From contig JASJQH010000013.1 in NCBI GenBank assembly GCA_040143965.1, positions 1 through 54,007 on the forward strand: a stretch of DNA of 54,007 nt. The letters run 5' to 3'. Both the position numbers and the translations under genes were made by a program. The notes under the pieces are model-generated. The model saw only the letters and a list, made by a program, of their open reading frames with translations, searched no databases and was not told where the DNA came from. The DNA comes from Basidiobolus ranarum. Lineage: Eukaryota; Basidiobolomycota; Basidiobolomycetes; Basidiobolales. Below are positions 14,161 to 26,899 of this stretch, piece after piece. Every line of letters begins with the position of its first letter. The stretch's first letter is position 1.

Positions 14161-14168
14161 TTTTTATA
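14161..14168 (-). promoter_or_regulatory. TATA box of the alpha-amylase
   Basis: TATAAAAA on the minus strand, about 63 bp upstream of the ATG at 14098. Confidence 0.45.
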
Positions 14169-15084
14169 TTGATGCTTACGCACATTCATGGCCCTTTGTT
14201 CTGATTCATGCAGTAACGTCATTCCATTCCTTTGAAAGTCGGAGATTGAATTCATCACAAAGCCTGTTCTGGGTTAGATTGATTTCATAATGAATGTGAC
14301 GTCAGAAGCGAAAAGATAAAGCAAACTTGAATGATTCTAAATCTAGCATTGCACAAGATGCTTGGGTCGATTTCATCATCCTACTATTCATCATCCTACT
14401 ATTCATCATCCTACTATAGAGACTCTGGTGTGGATTTAGGGTTGGAAACAACAATTATTAGGAAACAACAATTAGATAGACTTCACCCATTTTATTACTG
14501 CACTTTGTTATCTATCTAAATTATCGCTCTTTAATCATGTGCTGACATTCGTATCTTCGGTAGATGATAACGGATGCAAATGCATGATTAGTAGAGAAAT
14601 TGACAAAACACAGCACAGTTTATACAAAATTTAGATTGTATATCAATTGCTTTGGTTAGGTCCAGATGTCCGTTGAAGTTTCTATGGAAAGAAGCGAGTT
14701 GATGTATGCAATGATAGAAATGTATCTGATCTTAAATCAAACAGCAATCATCGTTAACAATGTAGCATGTTGTTTGATCCTCGATTGATTGGATTCCTCT
14801 GTCTGTATCACATTTATATAGCCTTCTCCTATTTTGCACTCCCACATAAAAATGCGACACATCAGTTCAGATGCTCTTCATTCCCCTTCTATTTGACAGC
14901 ATAGTGAACTGCACATTAAACCATAAAAGCCAGAGAAATCAAGTTACTATTATTTCATTTTAACTTTGCCCCTAATTTCACAACTCTGAATTTCTGATTT
15001 AATCCTTCTAACGTCTTTAATTGCTCAAAGATGCATTGATAGCTTTTAGATTTTCTTGGAAAAGACCTATTTTCTCATTCGTTA
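14169..15084. other. Intergenic with a short tandem repeat
   Basis: AT-rich DNA, no supported gene. Contains the 15-bp tandem repeat at 14372-14416. Confidence 0.6.
14372..14416 (+). repeat. Tandem repeat, 3 x 15 bp
   Basis: Three perfect copies of TTCATCATCCTACTA in the upstream region of the amylase. Confidence 0.95.
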
Positions 15085-16030
15085 ATGTCCCATTCACAAG
15101 TGTAAGTCAATGGAATGTTGCCTATCTTTGCTACCTGTAAGGTTAACATTCATCTATAATTGTAGAACAGCAGAGGCCCCCATAGGTGTGAGGACCACTG
15201 AGAGGATACACCAGATTGTTTATTCCAAATTTTACATCATTTTGTATGTGGTCATGATAATACTTTCGGTGAGCTCTTTTGTGTTGGTAAGTGGTATTTA
15301 CAAGTGCGTGATAGCGAAGTGAAACTAACTTTAGTTCAAACCGTTCATATTTAGTCTGTGATATCTGAGTGGTAATAGACATATTGTGTGTAATACTGTA
15401 ATTCTTATCAACTCGTTTATCGATGGTTATTTAAAGTCCAGGGCTAGCGTATGAAATCCTAGAAATCATTGTAAATGTCGCCATGATTTCCGAAGTAGTG
15501 ATTCTAATGATCGCCTATGGAAGGGTAACATCCGTCCAACTAATATAAAGTCTTCACCTTTCCACATATCTGACAAGCGATTTTTCCTTTCAATAGAAGT
15601 TCTGGAGGTCTCCCATGAATGTATTCGATTTGGTTTTGCTCAGCTTATGTATTGCCGCTTTAGTACTGGTATTCTTGGACTGCTCTTATACAAAAGAGAG
15701 AGGGGAAGTGGCGGGCACAATATTCATGGCCTTAAGGAATGTATTGCAGATATCCAGATTGTTAAATAATTTACGCAAGTAAGTTTCTGCTTAATCATTG
15801 CTCTCATGAATTTTTAGCCAACTTTCTTGTTATAACACTCAAGGCAACGTGTATATCTGAAGCAGAGGCAAGACAAAATTGTTATTGAGGAGAAGAGCTC
15901 CATGAAAAGCGAAGAAGGGAATCTAGACACCGTACATACACAATCACACGGTTATATTTTAGAAGAAGGCTCAGAAGTTGAGTATACAGTACCGTCCAAA
16001 GTTCCGCATGGTATCCAATTGGGCAATTAA
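15085..16030 (+). CDS. Four-transmembrane-segment protein of an early-fungal membrane family
   Basis: Integral membrane protein of unknown function. Exon 1 (15085-15101) encodes MSHSQ plus two bases. The intron ends ttgtag at 15165, giving VTAEAPIGVRTTERIHQ and the first TM (FYIILYVVMIILSVSSFVLV). After an intron of about 150 bp comes a second TM (YEILEIIVNVAMISEVVILM) and IAYGR. After another intron, KFWRSPMNVFDLVLLSLCIA leads into a TM, then DCSYTKERGE, a segment resembling a fourth voltage-sensor-like helix region, and LRNVLQISRLLNNLRK. A last intron (gtaagt at 15780) precedes a charged cytosolic tail ending GIQLGN. The pattern MNVFDLVL...CSYTKERGE...LRN is familiar from uncharacterised chytrid and zygomycete proteins. 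Topology recalls a voltage-sensor module, but channel activity is only a guess. Confidence 0.75.
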
Positions 16031-16207
16031 TTGGTTTTTCTTATTTCATTATGTATCATAGTCCGAACCCTCTCCTAATTCAAGCATTGAATACTGCATA
16101 CTTCCTAATCTCTGTACTGAAACCAATGAATTAAACATTCGAATCAACATACACACTCTAAAGAAGAATATTTCCACCAAATCTATTTTGTTTCTATTCG
16201 GTGTTGT

Positions 16208-17942
16208 TTAATTAAATTGACTTTCAGTAATAGTAAATCTCGGTTGAATATCAATGGGGATGTTTTCCAACTTCTTTAGAGCTAATTTGGTATATCCTCT
16301 ATTGATACCGTAGGTATTCAAGAATTTCTCTGCTTTATACTTTTCTCCATCCCCTTGAATTACCATGATTTCTTTGACTAGGTTTTCTACTGCTTTCTCG
16401 ATCTTTAGGAAGTCTACTCTGAACCTTTCAGACGCTGAATCATATACAAATCCACCCTGGTCAATTAAATAATTCAATTGAGCGGCCTGACCACGTCCGT
16501 GTGCTTCATTTAGCCCAAATCTGATGGACCTGAATGCACTTGCCAAGTAAGTGACATAGAAGCTTTCCATACTGACTTGTTTGAATGATCCTTTGTCGGA
16601 AAGTAGCTTGGCAGCAAAAAGACCAGTGATGTCTGCCTTAGCTTCTTCTAGAGTGGAATGATACTCTTGAAGTTTGCTTCGAATTGGCACGATAGGGCTT
16701 TGGACAGTTTCATGTGGTCCATTGGAGTGAGATACCTCATGGAGTAAGATATGATTAAAGAACGCTTCAAAGTTGACATATTTCATCTGCTCAGGGTCAA
16801 GTAAAAGCTCGGCGATTTTCACCAAGATATTTTCAAATTTACGCTCCTGTACATTTTTAATGATTACCAATTTCGATCCTCCACGCTTAATAGCCTGTTC
16901 ATCGTTTGGTAAGTTATAGGCAGCTGTCATGGGTACTGTGGCATCACCACCGTTGAAAAGTTCGTTGACAACCACAATCGGAGTGGAACGAAGTTGTTTG
17001 TTTTTATATTTTTCATCAATTGGAAGATGTGCTTCTACCTCCGGTAAAGATTCTTCGAATACCTTGAGTAAAGCAGAGGATTCAAAATCCCTAGCATGAA
17101 TAAATATTTCAAATGAAGCCTTATAAGAATTCATTTTGTCATCATAAGTTTCGTATGGACCGACAGTAACTGGATTAACAGTTTGTTAAGGGGGGAGATC
17201 AAGCAATATTAAGGAATTCTCTAGATAAATACTTACTTTCTAAGGGACTTTTGTCGCTTACATTAACCCAATCCAGTTCACTTTCCAAGTATTCATTGGT
17301 CAAGAAACTTCTTCCTCTATTACTTAAAAATCTACCCAAACTTGGATCCGATACAAGATTGGAAGCCTCTTGAAGCAGCTTGGAAGCAGGCTCAAGTAAA
17401 TCCTTATACTCTACTGAATATGGTACTACATAGAGGTTTCTTCTTTCGTCACGTTTAATAACATGATAAAATCCCTCAGCCTCCTGTCTTTTCTCTACAC
17501 TTAGCGTCCTCAACCAACTTTCAAACTCATCTTTAGACATGTCAGGGGGATAAAAGTTAGCGGTATCAGGACGAGCTTTAACTCCTTCAATAAATGGTTC
17601 CTCCTGGTCAACCAAATCCCAAGGGCCTCTAAATAACTTGAATAACTGTAAAAGCTCTGGCTGTTCCTTAGAACATTCAACTAATTTATCAAAAAGCTGA
17701 TCATTCCCAGGCGCCATCTGCCTGATATACACTCTATCTAATAGTTGAGCAGCCTCTACTAGTTTATTAACTGCTTTTAAATCACCTTTAGTAAATTGTT
17801 CCAGATTCCCAGTAAGCTCTACTCTCTTAAAACGAGATAAACGATTTTCCAAAGATAAAGAAGCATTTCTAGAAGGTATAGGACAACCGTTTTGAAGCTG
17901 GGCAGTAAGCAAAATGGAAGGTAAAAGGAAACTAGTTATCAT
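16208..17942 (-). CDS. Secreted M49-like (dipeptidyl-peptidase III related) zinc metallopeptidase
   Basis: Two exons (17942-17237, 17169-16208), 555 residues. The intron is gtaagt...taatccag, and the join reads SPLE|ITVGPYETYDDKMNSYKAS. An N-terminal hydrophobic segment MITSFLLPSILLTAQLQNG looks like a signal peptide, with Cys just after. The zinc site is HEVSHSNGPH (about 16735-16706), with the downstream acid ligand in TLEEAKADITGLF. Other family features are NGGDATVPMTAAYNLPND and the FNHILLHE lead-in. Classical DPP III has a longer HELLGH or HEISGH-type motif and is about 700 residues. This shorter HEVSH form with about 550 residues is best known from bacteria. An extracellular or vacuolar peptidase is likely; the substrate is unknown. 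TATA at 39 bp upstream. Confidence 0.85.
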
Positions 17943-17980
17943 TTTGGGAGTTTGGTTGATAGTATGAAAATACTAGTACC

Positions 17981-17988
17981 ATATATAT
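17981..17988 (-). promoter_or_regulatory. TATA-like box of the M49-like peptidase
   Basis: ATATATAT run on the minus strand about 39 bp upstream of the ATG at 17942. Confidence 0.4.
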
Positions 17989-19437
17989 TCTTAATGGAAT
18001 GCTACAATAAATCAGATGACCAATGTTGACTTGAATCAAGAAGAAAATCACAATATGAACTAATACATAACAATGGTATGCCTAATTGGATCACTCATTT
18101 CAGTGAATCAATTAGATTATTTTAGCTATGTTCCAATCCAATCTTCGAGTCCTAGTTGAATCCCGCATCCAGCATCCGACATCCAGCATCCTGTTATATA
18201 TACAATGCATCATCGTCATCGGCAAAGTGTAATGAGGTAATCACATAATTATTAGTGGTTAATAATGTTATCAATATTTAGGCTTAGAATTCATTTGATA
18301 GGCTTGAAATAACATTGGCTATTTATTTGCTTCCGCAGATTTTTAAATAGTGTTATCACTAAGTTAAAATTATCGGAAAGTAGGAACTCGAACTTGAGAC
18401 ACCGTGGTAATTGGTCGATATTGGAATTACAAGTTCGAAAATGGTAAATCAAGACTGAAAGAGAAATATGTGTATCTCAATCTCGATAAAATTCCCGAGC
18501 TCACCATTGGGTCAAAGCCCAAAGATAGGCTTAATTGTATGGGAATCACCGAAATGACCGAAATCACCCTCACCATCAGCTATGAGAAGTGGATAAATTG
18601 GCAGGAATTTCTTCGACAAAAGAAAGCTTAATTCGTACACATTTTCGGACACCCGCTCAGTTGGAGAAAAGGAAATTAAAACTGGATTTCTTGTCCAACT
18701 CTTGGGGAGGAAATGATTGGATAGCCACAGGCTAAGAGATGGAGTTTTGTATAACGGGGCACTTTTGTACACACTACTGAATGTTATTGGGCCATGGTTG
18801 CTGATCAAGTAACGTTTGGAACTGAATAGGTTAGGTTAGGCCAGTGGGCAGCGAGTAGAATTCCATTTTGCGGATGTTTTGCTAATCTTGCTCGCTCAAA
18901 CTGCCCTTGCGCTCAGGCACGACTGGGTGTGCATGCAATGGCTTCCAGAATAAACCACTTTAAAAGCGCTTTCTTGATTAATGTTCAGAGCATCTGTGAT
19001 TGTGTGATTGAACATCTGTGATGGAGCTGTCTATATTTAGGAATTTTCATTAAGGTGAGGGGTGAAGGGCGAAGGGTGAAGGCGAAGAGCGAGGGAGCGA
19101 GGATGAAAGGGTGCTTAGGGTGGGTGTGAAGGGCAGAATCCATGCTTAACATAAGAAATTGGTTGTGGTTGGTTCCGAGTGACAATTCAATGATCGAATG
19201 CGAAATTTTGTAACGGGGGAGAGGGGGTTCATGAAATTTACTTAAAAGCGGGACATCGCAACAATTTTTTCAGAGTCCCCTTTTACAATCTTCAGGCCCG
19301 GTTTACTGGGTTGAGATTTGTTCAAACGCCAATTTAATTGACGCACATTCCCAAGTTTACTTTGTCTTTTCAACAATTACTTTTATTAAAATTTATATTT
19401 ACATATCACTTAATATTGTCCCAAACCTTTCTCGCGG
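17989..19437. other. Long intergenic region
   Basis: No supported gene. Short direct repeats of GCATCCAGCATCC/GACATCCAGCATCC near 18166-18191, and a purine-rich tract (repeated GGGTGAAGGGCGAAGG-like units) at about 19056-19110. An open frame at 18404-18631 starts at GTG with no support and is left out. Confidence 0.6.
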
Positions 19438-20491
19438 ATGATGACTACGATTGGAAGATCTTGGGAGACTGCTGAAACTAAGTTACTCATTGAACTTCGA
19501 AGAGATATGGAAGGGGAGTTCGCGAGTATGAAACGAAACGCTCCATTGTGGAAAAAGATTTCGGATCAAATGAGAACGAGTGGTTTTCACAGAACAGATA
19601 AACAGTGTAAAGAGAAGTGGAAAAATCTACTTTCCGAATTTAAAGTACGTGTTCTTACACCACCCGAAAATTCTCCTTTCTCAACAGTTACTCTTCAATT
19701 GAGTGAAAATGAAAACCCCTCCACTTCCATTTTATTTATTTAATAACGGTTGTTTATTTCTCTAGAGAGCCGAAACTCAAAGAGATATTGAGCTCCGTAA
19801 TTTTCCTTTCTATGATATATTAAAAGATGTTGTTTCCAAACAAGGTCCACTTCGTGATTCCCCCGTACATTCAAGAGAAGAATCCATCAACGCGTCATAC
19901 CCCCCTTCACCCACTCCCGCCACTAAGGTCCTGCATGACCACGGCCCCGTAATGACATCTTCCCAACATGTCAATCTACCTCCACCCGTTGGCTATTCGC
20001 CTAGCATGTCTATTTATTCACCACCCCTCGCACACTCTACTAGTCATAAAGCTCACTCTCCACAACACTCAGACACCCATATGCCCACTCCACTCTATAA
20101 ACCGATACCACGAGAACCGATAAAACCCGATTTTAATCCCACAGCTAGTACTAAGCGTAGGAGAGAATCGGAGGATGACGAAACACCCCCTAATGTTCTA
20201 CTTACGGAAATTGTAGATTTACTTCGAAGGGAAGTCCAGGAACGTAGAAGATGGGAGGAGAAGTTGGAGCAAAGTCGATTTGAGAATGAGCGTCGTAGAG
20301 AGCGTCAGGAAAGACGTAGGGAACGTAGAGAGCAGGAAAGAGTGGAGAGACAACGTGCTCAGACACTCTTGTTAGTAGCCATTGCATCTAGAATCATGCC
20401 AAATGTAGCAGATTTGATTCCAACCATCAACTTTCATGATGTGACCAGTTCAGATTCTGAACGAAGCGGTACTGCTTCAGGATCCAATTAA
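19438..20491 (+). CDS. Trihelix-type (Myb/SANT-like) DNA-binding protein
   Basis: Probable transcription regulator. Exon 1 (19438-19644) and exon 2 (19766-20491) are joined in phase 0 by a gtacgt...tctag intron, 310 residues. The N-terminal Myb/SANT-like domain (about residues 8-90) has the trihelix pattern: SWETAETKLLIELRRDME, then APLWKKISDQM, GFHRTDKQCKEKWKNLLSEF, and after the intron AETQRDIELRNFPFYDIL. The middle is Ser/Pro-rich and disordered (YSPSMSIYSPPLAHS). A basic patch KRRRE may be a nuclear signal. A long Arg/Glu-rich helix (EIVDLLRREVQERRRWEEKL, then repeated ERRRE) probably forms a coiled coil for dimerisation. A two-codon shift of the start (MM) is possible. Confidence 0.85.
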
Positions 20492-22109
20492 AATGACTTT
20501 GCTAGAATTCCATTCGATAATCCAACTTCTTGTTATTATTTCGGTTTACATAGTTCAAGCATAGAGGTCGGTCAAGTTACTTGACATTTTGTAAGAATTT
20601 CATTTGCCCAGAGGCTTCGTACCTTTCACTTAGCATCACTAGAAAGCTCTGATTTTCAAGTTGTGTTGATTCCTTCTCATTGTTACTCCTTAATGATTAT
20701 TATATAGTTGTGCTTGTTTACCATTTTATTTTCTTCCCAGTTTACAATCATAAAGCATATGGGTTTCTCGTAGAATTATTCTTTGTTCCCCTCCCGACTT
20801 TCTTTGAAGTTCTGTACAATACTGTGGTCTTTCTCGATGTAACGCCTTGTAACTCTCATTCCCTTCCGAACAAAAATCAACAAAAAACTCTTCATTCCCA
20901 GCCCACATATTCTTCCTAATCTACTATCAAAGGAGCATCTTTCGAAAATAACTCACGAGAGCAAACTACGAAAATATAGATTGAGATGGATGCACGGTGG
21001 GCGTGAACTAATAGATGCCCCGTCATGCATTCACAGCCGATGGCAATGTAAAGTTACACATAGCGCTCAATTCTGCGACGAGGCTCAATATGCCTTGTTA
21101 AAGGCTAAGATGGATCTGCTATAGATGGACAACTTCCCAACCTCTTTTAAGAAGGAATATGGTTATTCTGGAGTGATTTGATAATGGTCCGGTGATTATT
21201 ACCATATAGTAACCAGATCAACTATTTAAGTGATTTACGGACTGTTGAATATGACGCCAATAGTGTAGTAGCACATTAACTAATTTCTTCTATTCTTCTT
21301 ATTTGGTTATAACAAGATTCCCGAAGTAATAGCACCAACTGACGATTAGCTGCATTACACACCGAAACTATCTTGAAACAAGATGGAGATAATCTAATAC
21401 TACCTCGACTGGTTCAATACCGAAATAAATCTCTCCAAAGCCCATGGAATTTTTGGGAAAATCTTCGAAATAGTGCTGTAACAGGAACCGAAACTAGGTG
21501 ATGTAAGATATCCCGTTTTGAATGGGGGATGAATATCTAGATTCCGTTCTTCGATCAGGATATATTAGGAATACCCACTAACACTCTAATTCTAATTGGA
21601 GTCGAGTGCACAACCAGTCCAAACCACTATTTTGGGAGAATTGGGGACTAAATCTCCCTAGCATCACATGTCATATGAGGGTATCTCTGAATCAGGATAC
21701 ATTGAGTAATCCGCTATGATAATCGCGATTAATTGATTGAAATAGGATAGTGTATCCTGTTAGGTAAGAAAGATCCTGTTCCTTATCCTGTTCGTGGTAA
21801 GAAAGATTTGTCAACCTGACTCACTTCAATCGGCATCACTGAGTACGTAACTCTTGCTTAATTCGTACGCAGTTGAACTTTGGTTAAAGTGACTGAGTAA
21901 ATATCAATGTGAATCCATGATAATTCTCCTAAAAGTCAGTCTCGAATCCAATATCCTAACCAACCGACCGATCCTGATCAACATGGGAAACCCGATAGAG
22001 GCGTGGGAAAGCTCGGTTAATAGTATTGGATGAAAAGGTTGACGAGGTGATGTAGTAGTAACAATTACTTGGCTACTCTACTTTTATCTTGGAATACTCA
22101 CCACTAAGA
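20492..22109. other. Long intergenic region
   Basis: No supported gene over 1.6 kb. At 21755-21810 the phrase 'cctgtt...ggtaagaaagat' occurs twice. Phrases around 'tcaggata(t/c)att' recur near 21556 and 21692. No tRNA-like cloverleaf was noticed. Confidence 0.5.
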
Positions 22110-23306
22110 ATGTTTAGAACCGTTTTACCTCGTATATTGCCCCTAGTGAGCAACACTTTACGTTTCCAAAACCGTGAATTCTCTGGTTGTCTATTGTAAG
22201 TTGAAGAATATTTTTTAACTGTGAGTTTCTTTTAAGTTAATACAGTTCGGGTGGAAAACTTTAGTGCAGCTGCAAATAAAATCAAGATTTACACTAAAAC
22301 CGGAGATAAAGGTAGGAGAGTTCTTTCAAGAAACCAAGTTGAAAAGCGTATTTTATTTAACTGGTTATTTTTCATACACAGGAACCTCCTCTCTATTCAC
22401 TGGTGAAAGACGTCCCAAAGATGACGCCATCTTCGAAGCCTTAGGAACGACCGATGAATTAACTTCATACATAGGGTGACTATTAAACATTTACTTTCTC
22501 TTGAATAAGTTTTGATTTGGATTAAGATATTTACTTATATAATTATTATTATATACAAGTCTTGCTCGGGAGTTCTGTGACGAACAACAAAACGGTCTTA
22601 GCGAGAAGTTAAAATTGGTATGAGAAAGAAGATTCGATGATTGAATAAGGACTTGATATTCTGATTATATTTGTAGGTACAATATAACATACAAGATATT
22701 GGTGGTAACATAGCCACTCCAAGAACTTCCGATATGGCTAATCAAGCGCGACTTAGTAAGTGTACATGAGCCATATCTTCAATTATACAAAGATTAAATG
22801 TTGTGTATTTTCATAGATCGCACGGAATTTGATGCTGATGGTAAATTGGTGGAGGAATTAGAAAAGTGGATCGATGAATTGGATGATAAACTTCCTCCTT
22901 TACAACTTTTCATCTTACCAGTGAGTTCGTTGATTCTAATAGTTACATTCCCCTTCTCTAACCAGTTCAATATAATTAGTCTGGTGGACGTGCCTCCTCT
23001 TCATTACATGTTGCAAGGAGTATCTGCAGACGTGCCGAAAGACGTGTTGTACCATTGGTAGCCAGTGATTCCGCTGATCGTAGCACACAGAAATATTTAA
23101 ATCGGTAAGTTTAATAGGAATCGAATAGTAATGGATTTTCCAGTAAGAATGTTCATTAACAAAATATATTCAGTTTGAGTGATTTCTTGTTCAACGCCGC
23201 TCGTTTTGCCGCTTTCAAAGAAGGTAAAGAAGAAACAGTTTACAATTATCGTATTCGTAAAGCACAAGAAGAAAGAAGATCCAAAGAAACCCCCACTGAA
23301 TCTTGA
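22110..23306 (+). CDS. MMAB: Cob(I)alamin adenosyltransferase, mitochondrial (MMAB / PduO type)
   Basis: Makes adenosylcobalamin, the cofactor of methylmalonyl-CoA mutase, from cob(I)alamin and ATP. ATG at 22110 with a mitochondrial-type presequence ([20 protein letters not shown]), an intron, then [16 protein letters not shown]. The next exon has [20 protein letters not shown], the ATP-binding TKTGDxG...L(F/Y)TGERxxKDD motif of the family. Later exons give [63 protein letters not shown] and [18 protein letters not shown], which carries the conserved NRLSD. About seven exons; the end is at a TGA at 23304-23306. Dikarya largely lack B12-dependent enzymes, while early-branching fungi keep them, so this gene helps place the organism. 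Confidence 0.93.
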
Positions 23307-23589
23307 ATTTCTTTGTTTTCTCTCTATGTCATAAATATTCCCCAATTCTTACTGCTTATTTTCAACGTTCATCACTGCAAACATAAACGAGAAAATTCAA
23401 TTGAATCGAATATTGGTTTATTATTCTGGAGTCTTTTGTGGTTTATTGATAATATTAGAGGAGGGTGTTTGGGTGAACGTGGGATAAAGTTAAAGCATGT
23501 GAAATCCAGAGAAAATAATGAAGTGAACCCAATCGTAAACTGGAGAAGAGAGCAATGCTGTAATCCGTTAGTGGTATATATCAAGTAGA

Positions 23590-26554
23590 TTAAACTAACT
23601 CGGCAACATCCGGCTGATCATTAGTCTCTAATTTAGAAGCTGTATCATTACTGCTATCGGGGTTTTCAGCCTCTACGGCATCACTCTTCTCGTTAGAAAC
23701 CTCATGCTCATCGTCGTCATCATCAAGAGAGGGGAGTGGCTCCAGGTCATCGTCGTCAACGTGAGTCTGGAAGGCCTTGATGGTGTTATCTTGATCAGCT
23801 AGGCATACCAACAAGTCGTCTCTTTCTTGTTCAAGAACTTTATACTTTGAGTTCTGTTCGTCCAGAGCATGTCCTAAGGTTTCAACGTTGGTGTTCAGAG
23901 TACCAATTTGCTCTTCATATGCAATCCTTTGCTGCTCTAATGTGGCCTCCAGTTCCTGTATTTTCAATTTCAAACTTTCGATAGCTTCAGTTTGATCGCC
24001 AATGGTTTTCTTGTAAAATTCAGCTTCATCATTAGAGATTGTTGGGCTGGAGTTTTTGTTTTTGGATGACTTCGCTTTGGGATCAACGGTGATGGATTTC
24101 TGAATCAACTCGTAATTGCCTTTGAAAAACTCCACAAATGAATGATCGAACAGGAGGTCTGAGACAACCTGTCCGTTGGCATCCATTTCTATCTCGAATC
24201 CTGAGGAGTTTTGGAGTGACTTGGATTCGCGGAGACGGTTAATATGATTTACGAATAGATCCACACCAACTCTCTTCAGGATAATCGGTTGAAGTACTTC
24301 TCTGGGAAAGGAGGATTCTGGATCGTCATCAAACTCGTAGAGTATTCCAAGAAGGAATGCTGAGAGTCCTTGGATTGAAACATCCACTCCATGTGACTGA
24401 CTGATTTGCTCCATTAGATACTGTAGGTTCGCTCCTTCCGACAAAAACTGACTCACGGTCTCAGGACTTTCGTAGGCCCATACGCTAAGTAAAGTCAGAT
24501 ATCCAGTAATCACGCGAATAGCATGGCCCTCACGTGACGCCATGGTTAGTGAGTAAGCAATCATATTTACCAAAGGAATGATCTCTTCTCCCTGGTCGAC
24601 GTCACCAAATGTGATCTTGGAGGCAGTTGATTTGCATTGAGAGTTGCCTTTCAAGATGTGGGACAATATAATGGATCCAAACCATACTTGGTACGGGTCT
24701 TCCTTTGCTTCTTCCCACTCTAGGAGCGACGAGAGCAATAAGGATCCTGGGGATTGAGGTTTTTCGGTGGTTTCGGAATTAGGGTTATTGTCTGGGGGTG
24801 GCACTAATGTAGATCCAAGAGCAATCTGCCCTTCAATATTATCGAACAAATAACACAAGATGACATAAGTTGCTCCGTGACGCACAGCCAAATCGTCAAC
24901 TTTTGTCTTTCCAATTACATAACTGATCATGGTCAATAAAGCAGACTGGGGAGTAGGTGGTAAGGGAGGCGACATGGGTGCTTCGGCTGTGGAATTACCA
25001 TCGGCTGTACTGACGCTAGTAGGGGCTACTACTGAGGTTGTATTTGCCACTTTTTCTTGATTCGCCGAATTTCCCCTAATAATATCACCAAGAGCGTAAA
25101 AGGCCTAGATCACATAACAGATAAACCGTAAGAAATATATAAAGGACTGTAATCTATCTAGTAATGAACGTTACATGGCTCTTGACGGAGAGAGGGGTTT
25201 CCGACTTGAGCGTAATTCCGATGATTGTTTCTAGCAGACCGGATTGTGCGATAACTCCCTGAAATTCATGAATATCGCATTAGAGAGTAGTCAGTATAAC
25301 AAAGAGTTTTCTTAAGCATACCTGATTAGTGGATGTATTCATGTTATTGGGGACGACTAAAGTTCTGGTCAATCCAAGTAAAGATACGGCATTGGCATTT
25401 TTCTGCTCCGACCAGCTATTCTCCACAGGAGCATAATGAGCTAATGCTCCGTGCTTCTCGGGACTTAACAATGGGGCGATTCTTTGAATGCAACTGGTCT
25501 CACGAAAGTACGTCTAATAATGTGGAAATTAGCATTCTAGAAATGGAAAAGTGATGTGTAGAGCTGTCTGTGCTTACCTGATTAGAAACGTTGTACTTTA
25601 GGAGATTTTGAATTAGATGAATACAATCTTGAACGACGATACCGCCATCCACTCCACCTTCGTGAGAGATGATTTCCAATAAACGTTCGAAAGCATTTTC
25701 GAATGCAATGATTTTTTGAATATCAGTGTTAGACTGAGTCAAGAATGTCAACAAAAGTAGTCCCTCTAAATAATGACCATAATATTAATATGAAACGAAA
25801 TTGCTGAAGAATTGTGAGATTATTTTACCATTACGAATGATTTCTCGACGATCATCTAACAGGTCCACCAAACGAGAAATTCCCATAGGGGCTGCCAAGA
25901 TAAACTCTTGAAGCCTATCGCTTTCATTACTCAATAGAGTGTTGAGTAACTGTATGGTATTGAAGCGCACATAGAAATCGAATTCTTCTAAGCATTCCAG
26001 CAGAGCTGTGACAGTCTCGGGCTCCTAAAAAGTACATAAGTAAGTGGGTCAAGTACTCCGTGAATTTCTCCGGAGTAATTTACCTTGAGAAAATCTTCCG
26101 TAAACTTGAAACCAAGGTCACCAAAATCCTCCTAAGTATAACAAGAGTTCAATAGAATATCCCAACGACAATAGTTGGATAGTAAAGGTGAACCTTATTT
26201 TGAATTGTACAAAGGATGTTCAAGGTCTCAAGGGTTGCTTTTATGATATCTACATCTCCCCTATCGTTACTTAAAACTTTAATGAGACCTGGAATCCCGT
26301 TATTACCAACTTCCTGAAAAGAAGGTCAACATTGATTAAACAACTTGATACAACGAGAAATATATAGATAGATGGTAAAATACTTCTCTGTATTCACGAC
26401 AAAGTCCTTTTAGACCCATTACTGCAGCTCGGCGATCTTCAATTAGGGTGGAGGTCTGAACACGATCTGACAGCTTCATGATGGTGTCTGAAGCTGTTTG
26501 TGGTTGTCCAGCTTGCCCTGTTAAGACATTAAACGCATCTGACCAAAAACTCAT
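23590..26554 (-). CDS. USO1: General vesicular transport factor p115 / Uso1 (Golgi tether)
   Basis: Tethers ER-derived vesicles to the Golgi together with Rab1 and golgins. Nine exons from ATG at 26554, about 835 residues. N-terminus MSFWSDAFNVLTGQ with DRRAAVMGLKGLCREYRE, then VGNNGIPGLIKVL: armadillo-like globular-head repeats. Later LLTFLTQSNTDIQKIIAFEN, FERLLEI and AFYALGDIIRGN. The large last exon has VILCYLFDNIEGQ and FVEFFKGNYELI, typical of the p115 head, then a coiled coil (AIESLKLKIQELEATLEQQR) and an acidic tail (SLDDDDDEHEVSNE). The tail and coiled coil are far shorter than in budding-yeast Uso1 (about 1,790 aa) and close to animal p115. Convergent with the MMAB gene, 283 bp apart. 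Confidence 0.94.
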
Positions 26555-26899
26555 GTTGAACCTTCACCAATGGTCGTTAATTAGATATATCAGAGGCTGT
26601 GAAAGATGTCGATTCGGAGGCAAAGTGTATTTCCAATTACTAAAAACCGCCTATATGTAGTAGAATACACACAACTCGAGTAAAGTAATGGAATCTCAAC
26701 CCCTCTTCGTGAAACGTCAATCTAATTAAATGCTCAGCTGTGATCCTCGTAATTATAAAATATTCCATCAAATCAAGTAAAATATCCAATAGCACTTTAG
26801 ACCGTACACTGTTGGTTTTACTTCATTACTAAATTAATCGAAGAGTTAACCCATTTTCCATAGGTCAAGTTCCTAAAAAGAGTGAAACCTTGGTTAACT

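Noticed and set aside
18404-18631. Possible short gene MVIGRYW... on plus
   Set aside because: Begins with GTG, no signal, no motif and no splice context; likely chance.
20492-22109. Search for tRNA or 5S rRNA in the long gene-free stretch
   Set aside because: No box A/box B pair or 5S-like block was seen by eye; a tRNAscan run could still find one.
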